43,492 bases of DNA. It comes from Sulfidibacterium sp964456625 (lineage in GTDB: Bacteria; Bacteroidota; Bacteroidia; Bacteroidales; F082). Shown piece after piece: positions 8,495-17,479 of this stretch; position 1 is the stretch's first letter, and each line of letters begins with the position of its first letter. A program made the translations under genes and the position numbers. The notes beneath the pieces were generated by a model. It searched no databases, was not told where the DNA came from, and was given only the letters and a program-made list of their open reading frames with translations. The stretch covers positions 1 to 43,492 of the forward strand of contig CAYWBO010000017.1 of the NCBI GenBank assembly GCA_964456625.1. The letters are read 5' to 3'.

Positions 8495-9739
8495 TCAGCC
8501 TTGGGCAATTTTAAATTCTTCTGAATATTCTTTGTTGTCCAATTTTCTTTTTACTTCTTTGAAAGCATTAATGGTGTATTCCACGTCTTCCAGTGTGTGC
8601 ACTGCTGTAGGGATCAGACGCAACAGAATGGTACCTTTAGGAACCACAGGATAGACAACAATAGAACAGAAAATATCATAATTTTCACGCAGGTCGTAAG
8701 TGATCTGAGTAGCATCAGCAACAGTTCCACTCAGCATAACGGGAGTAACCGGAGAAGCGGTATTTCCAATGTTCAGACCGGCATCGCGCAGACCCTTTTG
8801 CAGGGTTTTTACGATAAGCCAGAGTTTTTCACGGTGTGAAGGATCTTCGCGCAGCAGCTCCAGCCGTTTCATGGCACCAAAGACCATCGGCATGGGCAAT
8901 GATTTCGCGTAGATCTGCGAGCGCATATTAAATCGCAGGTACTTGATCACTTTTTCGTCACCGGCAATAAAACCGCCGATTCCTGCCATGGATTTGGCAA
9001 AGGTTCCGAAGTAAAGATCAATTTTATCCCGAACTCCGAAATGCTCGTCGGTACCGGCTCCTGTTGGTCCCATGGTTCCGAAACCATGAGCATCATCTAT
9101 CAGAATTCTGAAATTATATTTTTCTTTTAAAGCGACTATTTCAGGCAGATTCCCCAGATCACCGGCCATACCGTAAACACCTTCTGTGATGAGCAGGATG
9201 CCGCCACCGGTTTTTTCCACCAGCCTGGTAGCCCTTTCCAACTCTTTTTCAAGATTGGCCATGTCATTATGAGGATATACAAAGCGTTTTCCAAAATGCA
9301 GACGCATTCCATCGATAATACAGGCGTGCGCTTCCGAGTCATAGACGATCACGTCGTTGCGGTTCACCATGGCACTGATGATGGAAACCATCCCCTGATA
9401 GCCATAATTTAACAAATAAGCGGAAGGCCTTCCCACGAAAGCAGCCAGCTGCTGCTCCAGTTGTTCGTGATATTTGGTATGTCCCGACATCATTCTGGCA
9501 CCCATGGGGTAAGCAAGGCCCCACTGAGCAGCAGCATCGGCATCGGCTTTTCTTACCTCCGGGTTGTTTGCCAGCCCCAGGTAGTTGTTCAGACTCCAGA
9601 TAAGCCTTTCCCGGCCTTGAAACATCATTCTATTGGAAATTGCACCTTCCAGTTTCGGAAACATGTAGTAGCCTTCTGACTCATCAGCGTACATTCCGAG
9701 AGGTCCCATGTTTACCTCACATTTGTCAAATATGTCCAT
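8495..9739 (-). CDS. Alpha-oxoamine synthase (serine palmitoyltransferase / cysteate acyltransferase type)
   Basis: This is a PLP-dependent enzyme of fold type I that condenses an amino acid with an acyl-CoA or acyl-ACP and releases CO2. It has 414 residues. Motifs are the MMSGHT loop, His138 (SEAHAC, stacks on PLP), Asp215 and His218 in DDAHGFG, and Lys249 in GTFAKS, the PLP Schiff-base lysine. The long N-terminal part (residues 1-45, MGPLGMYADESEGYY) marks a Bacteroidota-specific group often misannotated as 2-amino-3-ketobutyrate CoA ligase. In this phylum such enzymes start sphingolipid synthesis (serine) or sulfonolipid/capnine synthesis (cysteate). The sequence alone does not tell me which. 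KBL and BioF are less likely because threonine and biotin genes are absent nearby. It has its own promoter box at 9761-9768. Confidence 0.85.
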   Translation of the reverse strand: MDIFDKCEVNMGPLGMYADESEGYYMFPKLEGAISNRMMFQGRERLIWSLNNYLGLANNPEVRKADADAAAQWGLAYPMGARMMSGHTKYHEQLEQQLAAFVGRPSAYLLNYGYQGMVSIISAMVNRNDVIVYDSEAHACIIDGMRLHFGKRFVYPHNDMANLEKELERATRLVEKTGGGILLITEGVYGMAGDLGNLPEIVALKEKYNFRILIDDAHGFGTMGPTGAGTDEHFGVRDKIDLYFGTFAKSMAGIGGFIAGDEKVIKYLRFNMRSQIYAKSLPMPMVFGAMKRLELLREDPSHREKLWLIVKTLQKGLRDAGLNIGNTASPVTPVMLSGTVADATQITYDLRENYDIFCSIVVYPVVPKGTILLRLIPTAVHTLEDVEYTINAFKEVKRKLDNKEYSEEFKIAQG

Positions 9740-9760
9740 CTTTTTTAGGTTTTAACTCCG

Positions 9761-9768
9761 CAAAAGTA
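9761..9768 (-). promoter_or_regulatory. -7 promoter box (TACTTTTG) for the alpha-oxoamine synthase
   Basis: The minus strand reads TACTTTTG, matching TAnnTTTG, 21 bp before the start codon at 9739. A minus-strand TTTG at 9780-9783 is too close to serve as the -33 element. The gene is separated from the pxpC stop by 169 bp, so it is probably transcribed on its own. Confidence 0.6.
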
Positions 9769-9908
9769 AGGATTATTGGCAAATTTCTAGGGATGATTTC
9801 AAGTTCTTTTAAGAATAAATGAGGAATGGTTGTTTTCCGTAAAAAGGAACCAAGAAACCCGGGAGGATGATAGAAATACAGTGCTTTAGAAAGCTTTATT
9901 TCAGTTTG

Positions 9909-10841
9909 TTATGATTGATAAAGCTGTCTGAGAAGCTGTTCCTGTTTTTCAATCAAATCCTGGGCTTCCTGAAGACTGATTTCGCGGAAGCGGATTATGT
10001 CACCTGTTTTCAATTGCCCTGCCAAAGGAATATCCACGGAAATGACATTGGCAATCTGGGTATAACCGCCTACTGTCTGATGATCGGCCAGCATGATGAT
10101 GGGCTGTCCGTGCCCCGGAACCTGGATGCTGCCGTTGGTGATCCCAGACGAAATGATGTCGGCGCCTGATTTATGACCGATGGCCGGACCTGTTAAACGG
10201 TAGCCCATCCGGTCGTTTTGCGGGCTGACGGTATATTCCGAAGTCAGAAAAGCTTTGAGGCCTGAAAATTCAAAGCGTGTCACTTCCGTTCCCGGTAGGA
10301 TCCGCAGCGTTTTTGTCACAGGGTAGAACCGTCTGAATTCATAGGGTAGCTTTCGCTCTGCCGTAATCCCGGTTGACCTGATGGGAATCTCATCTCCGTT
10401 TTGGATGTTCCGTCCCTTAAATCCGCCTATACGCCCTCTCAGGTAGGTGGATTTGCTTTTCATGACTTCCGGGACATCGATCTCTCCGGCTATGGCCAGA
10501 TAGGTTCTCACACCTTGCAACGCCACTCCCGTCTTTAAAATATCTCCTCCGGACACGTGATAGGAAACTTCCGTATCGATCATTTTTCCATTCAAAGATG
10601 CTGCCAGTGGGGCGCCGCTGAGGGCAAAAACCGTTTCACACAGAAATTCGATCTCCGGTCCCTGAAAGGTGATTTCAAAACAGGCGGATGCTCTTTTGTT
10701 TCCCACAAGCCAGTTGGCGGTTTGCATGGAGTAACTGTCCATGGCCCCGGAGACAGGCATGCCAAACCTTTGAAAACCATAGCGTCCCAGGTCCTGGATG
10801 GTAGTTAAAAAACCGCCTTTTATGAATCTTATTCCTTCCAT
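9909..10841 (-). CDS. pxpC: 5-oxoprolinase subunit PxpC (biotin-dependent carboxyltransferase-like, KipA family)
   Basis: PxpC is one of three subunits of the ATP-dependent prokaryotic 5-oxoprolinase, which opens 5-oxoproline (pyroglutamate) to glutamate in the cytoplasm. At 310 residues it is full length. The N-terminus shows the family signature GFLTTIQDLGRYGFQRFG followed by PVSGAMD. Further conserved pieces are NDRMGYRL, SGGDILKTG and PIIMLADHQTVGGY. The start overlaps the end of pxpB by 13 bp, which indicates translational coupling. It is the last gene of the transporter-pxpA-pxpB-pxpC operon. The B. subtilis homologue was first named KipA, a partner of the kinase inhibitor KipI. Confidence 0.95.
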   Translation of the reverse strand: MEGIRFIKGGFLTTIQDLGRYGFQRFGMPVSGAMDSYSMQTANWLVGNKRASACFEITFQGPEIEFLCETVFALSGAPLAASLNGKMIDTEVSYHVSGGDILKTGVALQGVRTYLAIAGEIDVPEVMKSKSTYLRGRIGGFKGRNIQNGDEIPIRSTGITAERKLPYEFRRFYPVTKTLRILPGTEVTRFEFSGLKAFLTSEYTVSPQNDRMGYRLTGPAIGHKSGADIISSGITNGSIQVPGHGQPIIMLADHQTVGGYTQIANVISVDIPLAGQLKTGDIIRFREISLQEAQDLIEKQEQLLRQLYQS

Positions 10842-11533
10842 GACTGACCTTCTGAAATGGTTTCAAATTCCTCCCTGCTGATCGCTTCAAAGCGGATCAG
10901 ATCGCCGGCCCGGAACAGAAAAACATCCTTGCTGTCCGGTTTAAAAATTTTCAGGGGCGTTCGCCCGATGATCTGCCATCCGCCCGGACTTTCGATGGGG
11001 TAGATGCCTGTTTGTCTGCCGGCTAATCCGACAGAACCTTCCGGTACTACCTGCCTGGGCAAGCTTTTTCGCTGGCAGGCGATTCTTTCGTCTGTTTCTC
11101 CGAGGTAAGGAAATCCGGGCGTGAATCCCAGCATAAAAACACGATATGTTGTGGCCTTATGCATTTTTACGATTTCATCAGGGGATAACCCGGTTTGTGC
11201 TGAGACTTCCTGCAGATCCGGTCCGAATTCCGGATCATAACAAACCGGTAATGTGATGGTTCTGGCTTTGACGACGGTTTCTTCCTTTTTTTCTTTCAGC
11301 ATTTTCCCGATTTGATGGTAAAGGGTTTTAAACGAGAGGATCAAAGGGTTGTATAGGATCAGTAGGGAAGCATAGGCCGGAATGGTTTCGATGACGCCCG
11401 GAATATCTGTCATTTCCAGTTTGTTTCGGAGCGCCATCACTTTCCGGTTGTCGCTCTCGGAAATCTGCGTTCCGAATCTGACAAGAACGGCTGCATCTCC
11501 GGAAGGAAGAATTTGCGTGGGGAATTCCGTCAT
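10829..11533 (-). CDS. pxpB: 5-oxoprolinase subunit PxpB (KipI family)
   Basis: This is the second subunit of the PxpABC 5-oxoprolinase, 234 residues. Signatures are PSGDAAVLVRFG near the N-terminus, the central MLGFTPGFPYLGE, and GRQTGIYPIESPGGWQIIGRTP. In B. subtilis the homologue KipI also inhibits the sporulation kinase KinA. Here the adjacent upstream region is full of histidine kinases, but an inhibitory role is speculation. The start overlaps the pxpA stop by 4 nt (ATGA), and the end overlaps pxpC. Confidence 0.95.
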   Translation of the reverse strand: MTEFPTQILPSGDAAVLVRFGTQISESDNRKVMALRNKLEMTDIPGVIETIPAYASLLILYNPLILSFKTLYHQIGKMLKEKKEETVVKARTITLPVCYDPEFGPDLQEVSAQTGLSPDEIVKMHKATTYRVFMLGFTPGFPYLGETDERIACQRKSLPRQVVPEGSVGLAGRQTGIYPIESPGGWQIIGRTPLKIFKPDSKDVFLFRAGDLIRFEAISREEFETISEGQSWKE

Positions 11534-12288
11534 GCTTTCAGGGCTTGTATTTCAACACCGTTTTTTTCGAGATGATTTCGTAAAGAACTTGCCAGTTCCA
11601 GCGCTGCGGGATTATCCCCGTGAATACAGATGGTATCGGCTTTGATCTGAATTTCACTGCCGTCAATGGTCTGAACAGTCTGGCTCTTGAGCATTTGCAA
11701 CACTCTTTGGTTACAAATCTCCGGATCATGGATCACAGCTTCCGGTTGTGACCTGGGAACCAGTTTTCCGTCACGGGTGTAAGCCCGGTCCGCAAAAACT
11801 TCCGATGCCGTTTGTAATCCCATTTTTCTGGCAATTTCCAGCATCACTGAATGTGCCAGTCCCACAAATATTAAATTGGGATCCAATTGCATGATGGCTT
11901 CTGCGATGGCTTTGGCCACAGATTCATTTTCGGCGGCTTCATTGTAAAGTGCGCCGTGTGCTTTCACATGTTGTAATTTGCCTCCCAGAGCTTCTGCTAC
12001 GGCTTTTAAAGCTGCTACCTGGTAAAAGACATAGGCTCTGACTTCTGCGGGCGTCAAATCCATTTTTCTTCTCCCAAAGCCCATCAGGTCCGGATATCCG
12101 GGATGTGCCCCGATGGCCACTTTGTTTTCCAGCGCCAGCCGTACAGTTTTTTCCATCACCACCGGATCTCCGGCATGGAATCCGCAGGCGATGTTGGCAG
12201 AAGTAATGTATTTCATGACTTCAGCGTCATTTCCCATTGTAAAGGAGCCAAAACTTTCTCCCAGGTCCGAGTTAATGTCTACTTTCAT
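11530..12288 (-). CDS. pxpA: 5-oxoprolinase subunit PxpA (LamB/YcsF family)
   Basis: This is the third PxpABC subunit, 252 residues, with the YcsF fold. The N-terminus VDINSDLGESFG and the motif NIACGFHAGDP carry conserved acidic and histidine residues thought to be catalytic. IGAHPGYPDLMGFGRR, HVKAHGALYN and FADRAYTRDGKLVPR follow as in the family. It lies 48 bp after the NRAMP-like gene and overlaps pxpB by 4 nt. The gene set and order resemble the B. subtilis ycsF-ycsG-kipI-kipA locus, with the transporter placed first. Confidence 0.96.
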   Translation of the reverse strand: MKVDINSDLGESFGSFTMGNDAEVMKYITSANIACGFHAGDPVVMEKTVRLALENKVAIGAHPGYPDLMGFGRRKMDLTPAEVRAYVFYQVAALKAVAEALGGKLQHVKAHGALYNEAAENESVAKAIAEAIMQLDPNLIFVGLAHSVMLEIARKMGLQTASEVFADRAYTRDGKLVPRSQPEAVIHDPEICNQRVLQMLKSQTVQTIDGSEIQIKADTICIHGDNPAALELASSLRNHLEKNGVEIQALKA

Positions 12289-12336
12289 GAGCCCTCTGAA
12301 TTTTGTGGTTGGGTCAGAATCCGATAAAAATCAAAA

Positions 12337-13578
12337 TTACAAAATTCCCAGCGCGAAAAGAATGCTTTTGCCTCCCAAAATAATCATGATTAATACAATG
12401 ACAATGCCCAGGATATTCTGAAACAATTTGTTGGTGCTATTTCCAAGCAAGTTCTTGTTATTCATGATGATGAGAAGATAGATTGCAATCACCGGCAGCA
12501 AAATACCGTTGGTGATCTGGGCAAATACGATGGCCTGGATGGGACTTGATCCGGCCATGGAGAATCCCACACCAATTAAAAGAATAGCCATCCATACGGC
12601 TTTGAATTTTCCTGATTTTAGTCCGGCATCCCATCCCAGAATCCCTGAAGTGGCATAGGCTGCAGCCAGCGGCGCCGTGATGGCTGAAGAGATACCTGCC
12701 GCAAAGAGTCCCAGCGACATGAATATGGCAGCCCAGTTACCCAGTAACGGCTTGAGTTGTGCTGCCAGGTCGGCAGCGCCGCGAATGTGGGCGTGTGATC
12801 CGAAAAATGCCACGGCAGCCGTGATTACGATAGACATGGAAATGATTCCTCCCAGAATAATGGAAATGCTTAAATCGAAGCGGGAATCCTTTAGGTCCTC
12901 CTTGCTTTTCCACTTTTCCTGGACGGTGGAAGCGTGCAAAAACAAATTGTAGGGAACTACCGTGGTCCCCACAAGACCGATCAGCATCATCAAACTACCG
13001 GAGGGCAGTGTAGGCACAAACATGCCTTTCAAAACAGTCCAGAAACCGGGTTTGATGATGAACATGGTGGCAATGAACGAAACACTCATAATTACGACCA
13101 GAAAGATCAGTGCCCGTTCCAGATATTTATAACTTCCCAACAGCAGGATGAAAAAAGCGGACAGTCCTATCACCAGTTCCCAGATTCTCATGGACCAGAT
13201 ATCCGGAAGGTGAAACCCCGCCATTGTAGAGAGTCCTTCCATCCCCAGCGAGGCCCCCAGAATGTTTCCGGTCTCGTAGGCAGCATTCCCGATGACTATG
13301 GCCGAAAGTACGAGCAACACCGCCAAGGCCTTCGCAAAAGGATTGCCAAACTGCTGCCGCAGTGCTTCTCCCAATCCTTTTCTTCCTACAATCCCGAGTC
13401 TCGCTGACATTTCCTGAAGGATGATGGTCGCGATGACTGAAAAAAGAAGCCCCCAAAGGAGGGCATATCCGAAACCTGCTCCGGAAAGCGTACAGGTGGT
13501 GATGGTACCAGGACCGATAAAAGCTGCCGTGATCAGTAATCCGGGACCCAGTGATTTTAACTTTTTTTGAATACTCAT
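12337..13578 (-). CDS. NRAMP-fold transporter of the 5-oxoprolinase operon (YcsG-like), lacking canonical metal ligands
   Basis: An integral membrane protein of 413 residues with about 11 hydrophobic helices, clearly of the NRAMP family. The alignment GPGLLITAAFIGPGT against the usual helix-1 motif is direct. However, the helix-1 metal motif DPGN reads GPGT (Gly22, Thr25), and the helix-6 motif MPH reads VPY (Val208, Tyr210), inside TTVVPYNLFLH. In metal-transporting NRAMPs the Asp, Asn and Met coordinate Mn or Fe. It is the first gene of the pxp operon, and homologues (B. subtilis YcsG) also neighbour PxpABC. I infer import of 5-oxoproline or a related compound rather than a metal; this is untested. 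ATG 13578 follows a purine-rich GGGAAGAA. The upstream hybrid kinase ends 64 bp away on the same strand with no clear terminator. Confidence 0.88.
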   Translation of the reverse strand: MSIQKKLKSLGPGLLITAAFIGPGTITTCTLSGAGFGYALLWGLLFSVIATIILQEMSARLGIVGRKGLGEALRQQFGNPFAKALAVLLVLSAIVIGNAAYETGNILGASLGMEGLSTMAGFHLPDIWSMRIWELVIGLSAFFILLLGSYKYLERALIFLVVIMSVSFIATMFIIKPGFWTVLKGMFVPTLPSGSLMMLIGLVGTTVVPYNLFLHASTVQEKWKSKEDLKDSRFDLSISIILGGIISMSIVITAAVAFFGSHAHIRGAADLAAQLKPLLGNWAAIFMSLGLFAAGISSAITAPLAAAYATSGILGWDAGLKSGKFKAVWMAILLIGVGFSMAGSSPIQAIVFAQITNGILLPVIAIYLLIIMNNKNLLGNSTNKLFQNILGIVIVLIMIILGGKSILFALGIL

Positions 13579-13642
13579 TTCTTCCCATTGGTTGTCTTAG
13601 GATTCCCGGGGCAAGCAGAAGGAATTCAAGACATTTTCCTGA

Positions 13643-16600
13643 TTATTTATCCAGATTGAATTGCTGTAATATTGTTTTGAATTTATCCAGTTGGATTGGC
13701 TTTGAGATGTAGTCATTACAGCCTGCAGTCAGGGCTTTTTCGCGATCCTCTTCCATCGCGAAAGCTGTCTGTGCAATGATCACCACATCTTTATTAAATT
13801 TCCGTATCTCACGTGTGGTCTGATAACCATTCATTCCTGGTATTCTAATATCCATCATGATGATGTCGACATCAGGATTTTGCTTGCAAATCTCTATGGC
13901 TTTCACCCCCGAGGTTGCCACCAGCAAATTTTTTGCAATAGGGGCCAAAACATATTTCAAAAGCATTTCCGAGATATCATCGTCTTCCACAATCAGGATC
14001 TTCAGCTTCCTTCCTCCTTTTTCTTCGAGCTTGTTCTGCTTTTCTTTTTTGTCTTGAAGCGTTGCCTCTGTAATGGGATGGTACGGCAAAGTAAAATAAA
14101 ATTCCGTTCCGTGATCTTTGCCATCACAGCTGCTTTCGAACCAAATTTTACCACCAAGCATTTCCACATACGCCTTTGATATGGATAACCCCAGGCCGGA
14201 ACCTTCATGGTGACGTGTTAAAGAGTCGCTGCCTTGACGGAATCGCTCGAATACCACTTCTCTGTATTCGTCGGGAATACCGTGCCCTGTGTCCTTGACA
14301 AAGAATTCAAGCATGTCCCCTTTTCTCCGATAGCCGAAGTCTATCGAACCTTCAGAAGTGAAGGTAAGTGCATTTTTTATGATGTTGGCCAAAATGCTGG
14401 AGATCTTTTCGCGGTCCGTTTCAACAATGGTTTCATCTTCAGTAAGATCTTTATAATAAGATAATTTGATATTCTTATGATCTGTTTCGGGCTTAAAGAA
14501 AGAAAACAGAAAGTCCATTTCTTTGTTGATGTTGACTTCCGTAACTAACAGGTCTGTCTGACCGGCCTCGATCTTAGAAATATTGACAATGTCGGTGATG
14601 ATGTTCAACATCCGGTCAGCACTTTTTTCAATGATGTCGAGATATTCACGTTGTTGTTTCCCACCTAGTTTGGGCTCCTTCAGTAGTTCGGAAAAGCCGA
14701 TAATCCCGTTCATGGGTGTGCGGATCTCATGGCTCATATTGGCTAGGAAGGCCGACTTCAGTCGGTCGGATTCCTGCGCTTTTTCCAACGCCATTTTCAG
14801 TTCAACCTCCTTGACTTTTTTCTCGGTGATGTCTTCCTTTACTTCGACGAAGTGGGTTATCTCTCCTTTTTCGTTCATGATAGGGGAAATGGAAGCCTGT
14901 TCCCAGAACATTTCGCCGTTCTTTTTTTTGTTATGAAATTCTCCGTGCCAGATCTCGCCGGACAAAATCGTATTCCACAGCTCTTTGTATTCTTTCTTTG
15001 ATTTTCGATGGGTGCTGAGAAATCTTGGATTTTCACCAATGACTTCCTCGCGGGAATAACCGGTTACATTGGTAAAAGTGGGGTTGACGTACTCTATATT
15101 CCCATCCCTGTCTGTAATGACAATGGACTCTGGACTTTGTTCAACGGCACGTGAAAGCTTTATTAAAGTTTCTTCGACTTTTTTTCTTTCAGTAATATTT
15201 TCTTTTACAGCCACGAAATGTGTGATTTCACCTTTTTCATTAGTGATGGGAGAGATGGAGGCCTGTTCCCAGTAAAGTTCGCCGTTTTTCTTTTTATCGT
15301 GAAATTCTCCTCTCCATATCTGTCCGGATAAAATGGTATCCCACATCTCCTTATATTCTTCCTGTGATTTTTCGTGCGTACTCAGAATACTCGGGTTTTT
15401 GCCGATTACTTCTTCGCTGGTATATCCGGTGACTTCTAAAAATGTCGGGTTTACGTATTCTATTTTTCCTTCTTTATCAGTGATAACAATGGTTTCGGGA
15501 CTCTGCTCCACTGCCCGGGAAAGTTTTTTCAAAGACAGTTCGGCTGTTTTCCTTTTGGTGATATCCAACACATATTCCCTGAGGGAAACCAATTCGCCGT
15601 ATTCTCCGAAATTGCCCAGAATATTTCCTAAAACATAAAGCGGCTTCCCGTCCTGCCTGGCCAGATCTATTTCGTAGTTTTCAACTTTTCCGAATTTTTT
15701 TACCTTCTTAAGAAGCTCCTTCCTCTGCTCTGGATGTTTATAAAAGTCTGTGATGTTGAAGTTTTCTTCCTGGGATATCGATTTGATGCCAAAGACCTTA
15801 TAAAAGGTTTTGTTGCAGCTGATCAGCTTTCCATCTGCCGTCACCATGAAATCGGCTGAAATATCATGTTCGAAATAAGCCTGCAGTTCTTCCTGGCGCT
15901 CCCGGAGGTCATTTTCGGCCTGCCGACGAATTTCTTCGGCTTTCATCGCATCCAGTGCAAATGAAATATCGTCTACCACTTCTTCCAGTAACTTGATCTC
16001 CTGGACATCAAAAAACGCAGTCTCCTCAGAATAGATGTTAAAGGTTCCTATTACATTTCCTTCCTGCTTTATGGGCAACGTGATGGATGAGTTATAATTT
16101 CTTTTAAGCGCTTCTTTCCGCCAGGGTTCAAAAACCGGATCGTGTTTTATATCATTGCAGATGAAATATTTTCCTTCGCGCAGGGCCCTGCCTGAAGGAC
16201 CCCTTCCTTCCGGCGTGTCATCGGTACTTTTTATTTCCACTGCAGAAAAATAACCGTCTTCATGTCCTGCCCAGCAGTAGGGTTTGTAAGAGGTGGAGTT
16301 GTCTTCTAAAAGGCCGACCCAGGCCATACGGAACTGGCCGAAGTTGATGGCGATATTACAGGCTTCCTGAAACAGTTTGTCTTGATCTTTTGTCCTGACA
16401 ATCAGCTGGTTTATTTGGCTGATCAGTGCAAAAACACGGTTCATTTTTACCAACTCCCTCTCTGCATTCTGCCGTATTTCTTCAGCTTTAATTGTATCCA
16501 ACGCATAAGAGATGTCGTTGGTGGCTTCCCGGAGTGCTGCAATTTCCTGATGATCAAAGAACTTTGGCTCCGGGGCATACAGCGTAAAAACGCCGATAAC

Positions 16601-17413
16601 CTTATTGTCTCGTGTTATGGGAATTCCGATAGAAGAACGGTAGCCCCTTTTTAGCGCTTCTTCTCGCCAGGGTATCATAATCGGATCATGTTCGATGTCG
16701 TTACAGACAAAATATCTTTCTTCTCGGAAAGCAGTCCCCGTAGGGCCTCTTCCTTCCGGTTCCTTACTGGATATATTGATTGTGATGTTAGAAAGATACC
16801 CGTTTTCATTTCCTGACCAGCAAGCAGGTTTGATGCATCCTGCAGCTTCATCCACCAGCCCAATCCAGGCCATTTGGAATTTGCCGTATTCGATGGCAAT
16901 ATCACAGGAATGTTGAAACAGCCTGTCCCGGTCATGAGTCCTCACAATTAATTGGTTGATCTGGCTTATCAGAGAATAAACCCGGTTCATCCTCAACAAT
17001 TCTTTTGCTCCTTTTTTCTGTTCCGATTCTGCCCGTTTTCGTTCTACTACAGCTTTGATGGCGCTGGGTAAACGGACGATGTGCTGCGGACTTTTTATAA
17101 TGTAATCGGAAGCTCCTTTTTTCAATGCTGCCACGGCAATTTCTTCTGACCCCGTTCCTGTGACCACAATCACGGGAGTGTCCGGTGAGATATCGTTCAC
17201 AATCTCTATCACTTGCAATCCTTTGAATCCCAAAATATTGAAATCGGTCAGTACCAGATCAAAAATATGTTCGTGGATGAGCTTTTCGAATTCCTCTTTT
17301 GATTTTGCCAACATGAGCGAGAACCCGCCGTGTTGTTTTTCAAGGGAATCTTTAACCAAAGCGCGGTCGCCCGGGTTGTCGTCAATATAAAGAATCCGCA
17401 TCTTTTCTGCCAT
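13643..17413 (-). CDS. Giant hybrid histidine kinase (REC-GAF-GAF-PAS-PAS-PAS-HisKA-HATPase-REC)
   Basis: A cytoplasmic signalling protein of 1256 residues with no membrane segment. Order: receiver (about 1-120, phosphoacceptor Asp in LVLTDFNI); two GAF domains (about 150-305 and 330-490); three PAS domains (about 505-630, 640-760, 765-885); HisKA with LANMSHEIRTPMNG (phospho-His); HATPase with GHGIPDEYR and GSGLGLSISKA; and a C-terminal receiver (MMDIRIPGMNG, Lys in ISKPI). The two GAFs are close duplicates of each other (both start LISQINQLIVRT), as are PAS2 and PAS3 (both contain EQSPE then YVNPTF). No DNA-binding output is present. The gene follows the Rcp1-like regulator by 66 bp and precedes the pxp operon. 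The alternative start MRILYIDD would be four codons further in. Confidence 0.93.
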   Translation of the reverse strand: MAEKMRILYIDDNPGDRALVKDSLEKQHGGFSLMLAKSKEEFEKLIHEHIFDLVLTDFNILGFKGLQVIEIVNDISPDTPVIVVTGTGSEEIAVAALKKGASDYIIKSPQHIVRLPSAIKAVVERKRAESEQKKGAKELLRMNRVYSLISQINQLIVRTHDRDRLFQHSCDIAIEYGKFQMAWIGLVDEAAGCIKPACWSGNENGYLSNITINISSKEPEGRGPTGTAFREERYFVCNDIEHDPIMIPWREEALKRGYRSSIGIPITRDNKVIGVFTLYAPEPKFFDHQEIAALREATNDISYALDTIKAEEIRQNAERELVKMNRVFALISQINQLIVRTKDQDKLFQEACNIAINFGQFRMAWVGLLEDNSTSYKPYCWAGHEDGYFSAVEIKSTDDTPEGRGPSGRALREGKYFICNDIKHDPVFEPWRKEALKRNYNSSITLPIKQEGNVIGTFNIYSEETAFFDVQEIKLLEEVVDDISFALDAMKAEEIRRQAENDLRERQEELQAYFEHDISADFMVTADGKLISCNKTFYKVFGIKSISQEENFNITDFYKHPEQRKELLKKVKKFGKVENYEIDLARQDGKPLYVLGNILGNFGEYGELVSLREYVLDITKRKTAELSLKKLSRAVEQSPETIVITDKEGKIEYVNPTFLEVTGYTSEEVIGKNPSILSTHEKSQEEYKEMWDTILSGQIWRGEFHDKKKNGELYWEQASISPITNEKGEITHFVAVKENITERKKVEETLIKLSRAVEQSPESIVITDRDGNIEYVNPTFTNVTGYSREEVIGENPRFLSTHRKSKKEYKELWNTILSGEIWHGEFHNKKKNGEMFWEQASISPIMNEKGEITHFVEVKEDITEKKVKEVELKMALEKAQESDRLKSAFLANMSHEIRTPMNGIIGFSELLKEPKLGGKQQREYLDIIEKSADRMLNIITDIVNISKIEAGQTDLLVTEVNINKEMDFLFSFFKPETDHKNIKLSYYKDLTEDETIVETDREKISSILANIIKNALTFTSEGSIDFGYRRKGDMLEFFVKDTGHGIPDEYREVVFERFRQGSDSLTRHHEGSGLGLSISKAYVEMLGGKIWFESSCDGKDHGTEFYFTLPYHPITEATLQDKKEKQNKLEEKGGRKLKILIVEDDDISEMLLKYVLAPIAKNLLVATSGVKAIEICKQNPDVDIIMMDIRIPGMNGYQTTREIRKFNKDVVIIAQTAFAMEEDREKALTAGCNDYISKPIQLDKFKTILQQFNLDK

Positions 17414-17479
17414 GGACTTGGATATTGAGGTTTTGGGAATTAGATTGAACTATTCAAAACAGAGGCCTGACTTCTGAAT

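Noticed and set aside
13579..13642. Intrinsic terminator between the hybrid kinase and the NRAMP-like gene
   Set aside because: GGATTCC and GGAATTC nearby are only imperfectly complementary and no T tract follows, so cotranscription cannot be excluded.
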